NCBI GenBank assembly: GCA_036939355.1
Contig: JALLAP010000768.1
Location: 1-20,713, forward strand
Reading direction: 5' to 3'
DNA: 20,713 nucleotides
From: Thalassiosira profunda
Taxonomy: Eukaryota; Bacillariophyta; Thalassiosirophyceae; Thalassiosirales; Thalassiosiraceae
Part shown: piece by piece, positions 14,873-20,713 of the stretch
Layout of the letters: every line of letters starts with the position of its first letter
Position numbering within the stretch: the stretch's first letter is position 1
Translations under genes and position numbers: made by a program
Notes under the pieces: model-generated
The model's input: the letters and a program-made list of their open reading frames with translations, nothing else
Told to the model about the DNA's origin: nothing
Database searches by the model: none

Positions 14873-16165
14873 ATGGCCGAGGAGTGGACCGAATACGACG
14901 GCGGCGAGGTGCAGGAATGGCACCGGAACGCCCTCCAGATCCGGGTGGCGTCGAGCGTGACGGTGATTCCAGGATTTGCCTTTACGCACCGTTACAATTT
15001 GAGGGCGGTGGATCTTGGCAACGTTACCACCATCTCGGCTGACGCATTCAGGAATTGCAGCTCACTGGAGCAGGTCGTTTGGTCAGCTGCAGCTGCGGTG
15101 GAAATCGAGGAGAAGGCATTTGAAGATTGCAAAAGATTGAGAGAGATTGATCTGAGAAACGTAACAAAGATTGGAGAGCAAGCATTCGCACACTGCGAGG
15201 CACTGACACGCATAACCATCCCGTCATTTGTCGCTGAAGTTGAAAAGTCTGCATTTTATTGGTGCAAAAGTTTGGCGGACGTGAAGCTCTGCGAGGGGAT
15301 CCAGCGCATTGGGTTTGGCGCGTTCGAATATTGCAGCAGTTTGGCTCGGATGAACATTCCAGCGTCGGTCACTGACATTGACGGGGATGCGTTTATAGGC
15401 TGTCGTAGTTTGGTTGAGGTGGAATTGAACGAGGGATTGCGGCACATTGGGCACAGGGCATTCAACGGTTGCAAATTACTGCCCGGCATCAGCATTCCCT
15501 CGTCTGTGTTGAAAGTCGGCGATGCCTATGTGTTTGGTCATTGCTATCAGTTAAGGAACGCAGAGCTTCAGGAGGGACTTCAGGTGATTGGAGATCACAC
15601 ATTTCTGGCTTGCCATTCGTTGGAGTGCATCACCATCCCCTCTTCTGTCAAGTCGGTCGGCAAATGGGCATTCTCACTTTGCACCAACCTCGCAGAGGTG
15701 ACTCTGCGTGAGGGGGTTCATGATATTGAGTTCGCAGCATTCTCCGACTGCACAGCTCTGAAGCGTATCAACATTCCTCCCGCGGCCTTTGTGATTGACG
15801 TTCAAGATGGCATCTGCCGCCAGTTGATGCAATCAACGATGCCTGTGCCTGCCAATTTGCATAGGAAGCTGATCGCTTCCAAGTGGATGCAGTTCAGGAG
15901 TCGAAGTCAGCTTGCGCAGGCAGAGGCAAAGGTGAACGAAATCCTTGGCCTCGATCAGACAGAGGACGAAGAAAAGATTCGACGCATCCGAGAGTGGTTC
16001 GCCTACTACAATCTACTCGATCTGACAACGATGCTCGAGCTGGCCATTTGGAGATGCAACAACGGCATCGGGCAGGGTGCGGCAGCCAGGCTGATGAATC
16101 GTAGCAACTGCGGAAACGACATGAATGTCATCATCCCGGGCGTTGTGGAATATTTGGAGGGGTAG
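14873..16165 (+). CDS. LRR-C: BspA-like leucine-rich repeat (LRR_5) protein
   Basis: Intact single-exon gene of 430 residues, starting MAEEWTEYDGGEVQEWHRN. It has the same architecture as LRR-B: a short N-terminal domain, about 12 LRR_5 units (DAFRNCSSLEQVVW, AFAHCEALTRITIPSFV, EVELNEGLRHIGHRAFNGC, AFSLCTNLAEVTLREGV), then the conserved C-terminal domain (SKWMQFRSRSQLAQAEAKV, DLTTMLELAIWRCNN, NCGNDMNVIIPGVVEYLEG). Units stay in phase throughout, whereas LRR-B has single-residue shortenings at SSVTAAEF and SSTIRC. No signal peptide is visible. It lies about 11 kb from the tandem pair but keeps the family promoter block, so it was copied together with its 5' flank. Confidence 0.9.
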   Translation: MAEEWTEYDGGEVQEWHRNALQIRVASSVTVIPGFAFTHRYNLRAVDLGNVTTISADAFRNCSSLEQVVWSAAAAVEIEEKAFEDCKRLREIDLRNVTKIGEQAFAHCEALTRITIPSFVAEVEKSAFYWCKSLADVKLCEGIQRIGFGAFEYCSSLARMNIPASVTDIDGDAFIGCRSLVEVELNEGLRHIGHRAFNGCKLLPGISIPSSVLKVGDAYVFGHCYQLRNAELQEGLQVIGDHTFLACHSLECITIPSSVKSVGKWAFSLCTNLAEVTLREGVHDIEFAAFSDCTALKRINIPPAAFVIDVQDGICRQLMQSTMPVPANLHRKLIASKWMQFRSRSQLAQAEAKVNEILGLDQTEDEEKIRRIREWFAYYNLLDLTTMLELAIWRCNNGIGQGAAARLMNRSNCGNDMNVIIPGVVEYLEG

Positions 16166-16378
16166 ATATGTCTTTTCAGGGATGAGGCCGCAGCAGATCT
16201 TCAGAGATTTATTTTCCAGAACTGTAAAAGTCGCCAAATACTCAACTCCAAGTCGAGAGACGTCGATTGCTACTCCCCTCTGCCAGATCTGTACACGCAA
16301 ATGCAATTCCGATGCATGAATCAAAGAACGCCACCCAACTCCAAGCCAGGTACACGTCGCTCCGCTGCCTCCCAGTGT
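16166..16378. other. Convergent spacer between LRR-C and the UBL-fusion gene
   Basis: 213 bases between facing stop codons, presumably two 3' UTRs. No element is recognised. Confidence 0.3.
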
Positions 16379-17479
16379 TTAGTGGTCGTCCGAACTATCC
16401 CCCGATGCCCCAGCATCTCCGCCCGGGTTGCAGCACACGCACTTCTCGGATTTGTGGGTTTCGATATCGACCACATCAATGAAATTGCCGCGGACCTCCA
16501 TCCCCAATGCCAGAGGAGACTCAAATCCGTAGATCCTCCGGTGCCCGTACAGAAACACATTCTTGGCCCGTTCCTCCCCAAAGTCCAGATCGCATTTCTC
16601 GAATGCTTTGGAGATCATTGTCGTTTTGTGGGCAAGAACCAGGGGATTCTTTTCAGACGAATAGCGAATGGTGACGGCGACCTTGTCGGGGTGATACACC
16701 TGGATCTCTGCGCCATCCTCGAGGCCCAGCCGAAGGCAGGTATCGTCACCGCTGAGTACCCTGCCATTGAAAACGAATTGAAGCTTCTCAACATCTGTCT
16801 CCGTCATATCGTTGCTTTCGTCCTCCGCCAATCCGTCGCGGTATGTGCTCATTAGGCTCGACAAGGGATCCCTCATGTTGATATCGCCAATAGGATCAAC
16901 ATCTCCCATCTGATTCGTCAGATCGATTGAAATGCCGTCCCAGACCTCGGCATCGTACGAGCTGAAGCGTTCCTTCAACGCCTCCCTCGTGGCCAAAACC
17001 GTTCGCTCAAATTCATCACCCGTCTTAGGCGCGTAGCTAATGTTCAGAACATGGCCGAGCAGATCCCTCATGTCAGTGGAGTAATCATCCATTCCGCAAT
17101 GCTCGTGCCACATCGCATCCACCGGGAAGCAAGGGCAAAACTTCGTTTCGTCCCAATCCTCATGCTCTTTCTTGAGGATCAAAAAGTGACGATAGGCTGC
17201 AAAGATCCTCTTCGCCTCGGCCCGATCCCACCCGTGCTCCTTCATGCAACGCTCGATCAATGCGGCCGCCTTCTCCACGTTGATCGCCCACCAGTTTTGC
17301 TCGTGAACATCGTCCGTCTCGGCCTCCTGCAGGAGCGACTCCCGGCCGTTGGGGGCCGCGGGCTGATTTTCCTTGTCGTTGGGGTTGGGCGGAGGTTTCG
17401 TCCCGGCCTTCGTGCGGGTGCTCTTGCCGAGGGGGGCGGGCTTGGCGCCCGCCTTGCGATTGGCTTTCGTCGGGGCCAT
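16379..17479 (-). CDS. GRDP-like domain fused to ubiquitin/SUMO-like domains
   Basis: Single exon, 366 residues from ATG (MAPTKANRKAGAK). Residues 1-45 are basic and Pro-rich and contain DKENQPAAP, a match to the KEN-box degron. Residues about 65-185 (EKAAALIERCMKEHGW, AAYRHFLILKKEH, FPVDAMWHEHC, LATREALKERF) resemble the module of glycine-rich-domain proteins, whose hallmark is AYRRFL...K followed by VDxxWHxH. Residues 232-262 (KLQFVFNGRVLSGDDTCLRLGLEDGAEIQVY) match the second half of a SUMO/Rad60-like fold. Residues 267-337 (VAVTIRYSSEKNPLVLAHKTTMISKAFEKC...VFLYGHRRI...DVV) look like a further UBL. No C-terminal di-glycine is present (it ends GDSSDDH), so it is probably not itself conjugated. 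Likely a nuclear or cytosolic adaptor; the function is inferred. It diverges from the F-box-like/SPRY gene. Confidence 0.75.
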   Translation of the reverse strand: MAPTKANRKAGAKPAPLGKSTRTKAGTKPPPNPNDKENQPAAPNGRESLLQEAETDDVHEQNWWAINVEKAAALIERCMKEHGWDRAEAKRIFAAYRHFLILKKEHEDWDETKFCPCFPVDAMWHEHCGMDDYSTDMRDLLGHVLNISYAPKTGDEFERTVLATREALKERFSSYDAEVWDGISIDLTNQMGDVDPIGDINMRDPLSSLMSTYRDGLAEDESNDMTETDVEKLQFVFNGRVLSGDDTCLRLGLEDGAEIQVYHPDKVAVTIRYSSEKNPLVLAHKTTMISKAFEKCDLDFGEERAKNVFLYGHRRIYGFESPLALGMEVRGNFIDVVDIETHKSEKCVCCNPGGDAGASGDSSDDH

Positions 17480-17938
17480 TTGCTATCTTTGATGGCAGCG
17501 GCGCGGGTGTAGGTATAATTGGAGAAGAACGTGTCAGTGATGTTGGTTTGCCGGCAACGAGAGAGGAATAAATAACGGCACCAGGAAGTCACCACCACAG
17601 ATGGACTGGGCAATAATGCAGAGAGGCCACGCCCCACGTCCAATGACGCACGCGCGAGTTGATGGGTGGGAGCGCGCGCTCACTCGGATCCGGCAGCGGC
17701 CGCAAGCCATCCAGCGCCATCCCCTGCACTCGCAGACGTCCCGGCCGGTCCACGCACCTTATTCCGCTGGACAACCGTCGCTCCGCTTGCCCCGAGCGGG
17801 CTGGTGGAGGGGAAGGAAGCAGGAGCAGTCGCTTGCTCGCGGAGAAGGAGCTACACGTAGGTCACTTTTACTACGTATCCAGGTAGGTAACCACGCCCGC
17901 CCGCCCTCCGCGCAAACGAAAAGCGCAAGGCGTCGACG
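17480..17938. promoter_or_regulatory. Bidirectional region between the UBL-fusion and F-box-like/SPRY genes
   Basis: 459 bases between divergent start codons. It contains a CCAAT (17639-17643), the perfect 12-bp palindrome GAGCGCGCGCTC (17670-17681), and ACACGTAGGTCAC and ACTACGTATCC near 17851-17880. No coding signal is convincing in it. Binding factors are not known. Confidence 0.4.
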
Positions 17939-18871
17939 ATGGCCTCCTTCAGCACCCTCGACGACGACCTCGTCGTATCCATCGCCTCCTACGGCGCGCC
18001 GGAGGACCTCCTCCACCTCGCGCTGACTTGCCGCCGCCTGGGGTCGAAAATGGGGGCGGTTACCCGCCGCGAGTGGCGGGCGTTGGCGAGGGACGCGAAG
18101 AGGCAGAAGACGAGCCTCCGCCTGCCGTGCCGCGAGTGGTCCCTGATGAACGAGGCGGCGAGGTGCGTCATGGATAAATCAATGATCGTGGAGGAGAGGA
18201 TCTTCTTACCACCGCGCGATGGGAGCAGCTGGATGGGTCGCTATAATGAGTTGATAATGCTCCGTCGACCTTTGACGTTCGACCAGCTCGGAAGCGGCGT
18301 TGATTTCCCAAGCGAGGATAAATCAGAAGTCCGAGTAAGAGAAGTTGGCCCCCCACACGACCGGGGATATTGCACTGCGCTGAGCAGTCATGTCATGCGA
18401 GCCGGGAAACACTACGCATCGTTCACTGGCAGCGAGCACGTCAGGGTCGGCGTCTTGCGTCCAACCACGACCGCCCTATTGGAGAGGGAAGGGCCTTATT
18501 TCGGCCCACTGTTTCGAGATATCAACAAAGTATGGGGAAGTGGGAAACCCAACTATTGCGCAGTTGATTTTACTGATGGTCGTTGCTGGTGGAGTGGCCA
18601 GGGAGTTGGGGTTGAGAGCTCTCATTGGGAGGATCAGGAGACATTTGGGGTAGACGACACTGCCGGGCTACTTCTCGATCTGGACAATGGCACATTGGCT
18701 GTCTACAAGAATGAGAGAAGGTTGGGGACGATGAAAAGCGGCCTCGTCGGGGAGTTTTGCTGGGGAGCGAGCTTGTCAGACCATGTTGAGCAATATGTGA
18801 AGATCTCCCGAGGTTATCCACCGCCTGAATGGGTTCCCGCAGGGTCGCGACGATTACTTTGGGGCAGATGA
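17939..18871 (+). CDS. F-box-like and SPRY domain protein
   Basis: Single exon, 310 residues, starting MASFSTLDDDLVVSIASYGAP. Residues 6-37 (LDDDLVVSIASYGAPEDLLHLALTCRRLG) fit a short F-box, the motif that docks to SKP1 in SCF ubiquitin ligases. Residues about 145-290 form a SPRY-like domain: MRAGKHYASFTG, VRVGVLRP, NYCAVDFTDGRCWWSG, DDTAGLLLDLDNGTLAVYKNERRLGTM and GLVGEFCWGASL. The natural reading is a substrate receptor in which SPRY selects the target. The F-box is weak, and SKP1 binding is inferred from the family. It converges with the FUN14 gene. Confidence 0.8.
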   Translation: MASFSTLDDDLVVSIASYGAPEDLLHLALTCRRLGSKMGAVTRREWRALARDAKRQKTSLRLPCREWSLMNEAARCVMDKSMIVEERIFLPPRDGSSWMGRYNELIMLRRPLTFDQLGSGVDFPSEDKSEVRVREVGPPHDRGYCTALSSHVMRAGKHYASFTGSEHVRVGVLRPTTTALLEREGPYFGPLFRDINKVWGSGKPNYCAVDFTDGRCWWSGQGVGVESSHWEDQETFGVDDTAGLLLDLDNGTLAVYKNERRLGTMKSGLVGEFCWGASLSDHVEQYVKISRGYPPPEWVPAGSRRLLWGR

Positions 18872-19063
18872 TACCGCCATGATACTTCCAACTTCTCGGT
18901 GTGGACGAGGGCACATTGTGGGGGTAATGGCAGCAGTCTCGCTGCCCAGCAATTGGGTCGTGTCTTGAAGAGCAAATGTGAAGATCTCCCGGGGTTCCAT
19001 CCCACAATAGACAGCACAGGTGACATCTAAAATACAATGCAGCCATAACAATCCACACGAAAT
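18872..19063 (+). repeat. 3' flank holding a decayed copy of the SPRY gene end
   Basis: ATGTGAAGATCTCCCG occurs inside the SPRY gene (18795-18810) and again at 18976-18991. The flanks match partly (GAGCAAT before, GGTT after). About 80 bases upstream of the second copy, GTGGACGAGGGCACATTG resembles CTGGACAATGGCACATTGG of the gene. This looks like the remnant of a tandem paralogue with internal deletions. Confidence 0.45.
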
Positions 19064-19828
19064 TCAGCCGGACCGCAACCCGCCCAAAAATCCCATCCCG
19101 AACCCCCCTCCGCTCGCCGCCAGGCTCTTCCCGTTCTCCTCCAGCCCGAACCCCGCCACCTTCCGCACCTCGTCCAGCGCGCTCTTCAAATCCTCGGCGT
19201 CCACCACCCCGTTGTTGTTTCTGTCCAGCACCGCCTCCACCTCCCTCTGCAATTTGTCGTGATGGACGTCAACGTAGCCATGGTAGGCCAAGGTTTGCAG
19301 CGCCAGAAATCCCGCGCCCAGAGCAATCGAGGCCACTTTGCCGATCTTCTTCAGCGCCAAACCGGAAAAGTAGCCGGCGAAGAACCCGTAGGAAATGTCG
19401 GTGGGAATGCCGGATGCAATTGCAGCCGAAATTTGCGATCCCAGCGCGGTGGCCGCGGCATTCAGCGCCTCATTGTTGCTCAGGTCGGGAAGCGATTGGG
19501 ACTCCATCCTGGCCCTGATTTTGGCAATGATGTCGTCGTCGCCACTGTTTTTGCCACCCCCATCGCAGAGGGCCGCCGCGGCGGTGGCGTGGACCGCCGA
19601 GTAGGAGAGGGAGGCGAGGAGGCCGGCCGCGGCTCGCCGTCCGAACCCGCATCCGAGCCCCAACGGCTGCACAACATGTGTTGCAGATGACACAGCGCTT
19701 TGACCGCTGTTTCGCGATAAAATTTGCGCAGAGCGGCGAGCAGCCGCCCCCGCCCGCTGATGAGGGGCCAGGGCGAGGGCGGCGGATGGCCGGAGGAGGA
19801 GCGTCCGGGACGATAGGAACGGCGTCAT
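19064..19828 (-). CDS. FUN14-domain protein with C-terminal EF-hand
   Basis: Single exon, 254 residues from the first true ATG (MTPFLSSRTLLLRPS). Residues 1-55 are rich in Arg, Ser and Ala and almost free of acidic residues, as in a mitochondrial presequence; no plastid ASAFAP motif is seen. The FUN14 domain spans about 125-192 (SQISAAIASGIPTDISYGFFAGYFSGLALKKIGK, IALGAGFLALQTLAYHGYVDVHHDKL), with small-residue helices as in FUNDC1-type outer-membrane proteins. One EF-hand loop follows (DRNNNGVVDAED, 202-213): D, N, N, G and D lie in ligand places but the last position is Asp, not Glu, which could shift preference toward Mg2+. A Gly-rich tail ends the protein. FUNDC1 relatives act in mitophagy; that role is inferred here. 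Start codons of this gene and the next are 130 bases apart. Confidence 0.88.
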   Translation of the reverse strand: MTPFLSSRTLLLRPSAALALAPHQRAGAAARRSAQILSRNSGQSAVSSATHVVQPLGLGCGFGRRAAAGLLASLSYSAVHATAAAALCDGGGKNSGDDDIIAKIRARMESQSLPDLSNNEALNAAATALGSQISAAIASGIPTDISYGFFAGYFSGLALKKIGKVASIALGAGFLALQTLAYHGYVDVHHDKLQREVEAVLDRNNNGVVDAEDLKSALDEVRKVAGFGLEENGKSLAASGGGFGMGFLGGLRSG

Positions 19829-19958
19829 CGTGTCGAGTTCCGAGAGCAATCTTATTCATTCGATTCAGCCTTTTGCAAGAGGTGTGGCTACAGCAACGTA
19901 CGTATTGTACGTCAGTGAAGCAAGGCAGGTGAAGAGTGAAGGTATTGTAGCACCAACC
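19829..19958. promoter_or_regulatory. Short bidirectional region with ACGTAC/GTACGT inverted repeat
   Basis: 130 bases separate two divergent start codons. ACGTAC (19896-19901) and GTACGT (19907-19912) form a perfect 6-bp inverted repeat with a 5-base spacer, and TACGTA occurs within it. It resembles a palindromic factor site. The role is inferred. Confidence 0.4.
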
Positions 19959-20713
19959 ATGACGTACCTTCCAGGCGTCGGCCCGCCGGAGGAGCCCGAC
20001 GACGCCGCCAGCGAAGGCAGTCACATCGGCGACGTCGGTGAAGGTGGCGACCCGGCTGAAAAAGACGACAGCTCTACCGTCGACGCTGCGGATACCCCTC
20101 CACCCTGCCCCCAACGATTTTGCAACGGAGTTGCCACCGCCTGCATCCCCTGCCGCGCCGTCGTCCAGCGGTGGCCCCGGACGTGCGCCATCTTTTTGGG
20201 CGTGGTATGTCCTCTCTTTCTACTCATCTTCGTGGCTGCAATTTGCGGGTAAGTTTGTATCAGCCCACTAACTCGCCACGTCTGTATTGCAATCTCACTG
20301 GCCATCGTGCCCTGGCGTACTCATAGATACGGCTTGGCCGAGCTCGAGGGTCCCGTCGAGATTCAGACGAACGACGCCATCATCGCCACGCGGATGGCGT
20401 TGGCGTTTCACGCGGCGGTGGTGGGGAATGTGACGAGAAAACTGCCCGTGATATGCGCATGCACCTTCATGCTGGACGAAGAACGCGAGGAACGGGACGT
20501 AGCTTTCCAGGAATGTCTGCGAAACGAGCAGGAGCGGAATCGAACGGAGTTGTTGCAGCTAAACGGCAATCGAACGGAGGTGCAGCTAAATGGAACAGCT
20601 GGAAACGCATCAAGCATTCCTGTGCTAAATGGAACGTCTGACAACGTAAGCACTCCTGCGACCGACGATGTGTTCAATACCATATTGAACATATCGGATG
20701 GAGTTACGGATGC
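19959..20713 (+). CDS. Single-pass membrane protein with sequon-rich region, 3' truncated by window
   Basis: Exon 1 (19959-20248) starts MTYLPGVGPPEEPDDAASEG. Exon 2 (20327 onward) is open to the end. Residues 1-70 are acidic then Cys-rich (PPPCPQRFCNGVATACIPC), and a membrane segment lies at about 75-97 (TCAIFLGVVCPLFLLIFVAAICG). After the membrane come YGLAELEGPVEIQTNDAIIATRMAL and a region with repeated Asn sequons (NRT, NRT, NGT, NAS, NGT, NVS, NIS), so this side is probably lumenal or extracellular. The DNA there holds AATCGAACGGAG at 20538-20549 and 20568-20579, a 30-base repeat. The start could lie further upstream only with non-ATG codons. I do not recognise the family. A receptor-like or patched-like protein is possible but unsupported without the rest. 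Confidence 0.65.
20249..20326 (+). other. 78-bp GT-AG intron in the membrane-protein gene
   Basis: The donor is GTAAGT (20249-20254) and the acceptor is CATAG ending at 20326. Splicing joins GG to A as a glycine codon and opens a frame to the end of the window. Without splicing the frame stops at the TAA inside the donor. Confidence 0.75.

Noticed and set aside
16301..16855. 184-codon plus-strand ORF opposite the UBL fusion
   Set aside because: Antisense to a frame with recognisable domains; no independent support.
1..20713. tRNA, rRNA or other structured RNA genes
   Set aside because: I looked for tRNA B-box sequence and ribosomal motifs on both strands by eye and found none; short ones could be missed.

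Overview
The window is nuclear DNA of a eukaryotic microalga, most likely a centric diatom close to Thalassiosira. Three things point that way. The genes are compact with few short GT-AG introns (three proposed, about 70-160 bp). There are three BspA-like leucine-rich-repeat (LRR_5) proteins with the C-terminal domain I associate with diatom members of that family. There is also an F-box-like/SPRY protein of a type I associate with diatoms. The species call is inference; no database was searched.

Layout from left to right: (1) 1-317, minus strand, the 5' end of a probable very-long-chain 3-oxoacyl-CoA reductase. (2) 365-3679, plus strand, two tandem LRR_5 genes with duplicated promoters; the first (LRR-A) is broken by an 11-nt insertion and a 1-nt loss, the second (LRR-B) is intact. 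(3) 3738-4841 minus and 4970-8395 plus, a divergent pair: a degenerate EF-hand protein and a 1141-residue protein ending in ankyrin repeats. (4) About 8683-9950, a diverged tandem array with a period of about 190 bp in a 1.7-kb convergent intergenic region. (5) 10128-11611 minus, a low-complexity basic protein of unknown function with one intron. (6) 11978-13732 plus, a NIPA-type magnesium transporter, and 13751-14557 minus, the autophagy E2-like enzyme ATG10; their stop codons are 18 bases apart. (7) 14873-16165 plus, a third LRR_5 paralogue (LRR-C) with a related promoter block. (8) 16379-17479 minus, an unusual fusion of a GRDP-like module with ubiquitin/SUMO-like folds. (9) 17939-18871 plus, an F-box-like/SPRY protein. 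(10) 19064-19828 minus, a FUN14 protein with an EF-hand and an organelle-type presequence. (11) 19959 to the end, plus strand, the 5' part of a single-pass membrane protein rich in N-glycosylation sequons.

Genes alternate strand almost perfectly, giving six head-to-head pairs that share 128-459 bp and five tail-to-tail pairs. The only same-strand neighbours are the duplicated LRR-A/LRR-B genes. The right half collects genes tied by family to autophagy, ubiquitin-type conjugation and mitochondrial quality control (ATG10, UBL fusion, F-box/SPRY, FUN14). That grouping may be chance. The most distinctive signals are the promoter cassette shared by the LRR_5 family, with a CACGTG site changed to CACGTACGTG in one copy, the nucleosome-length tandem array, and the GRDP-like/UBL fusion carrying a KEN-box-like motif.
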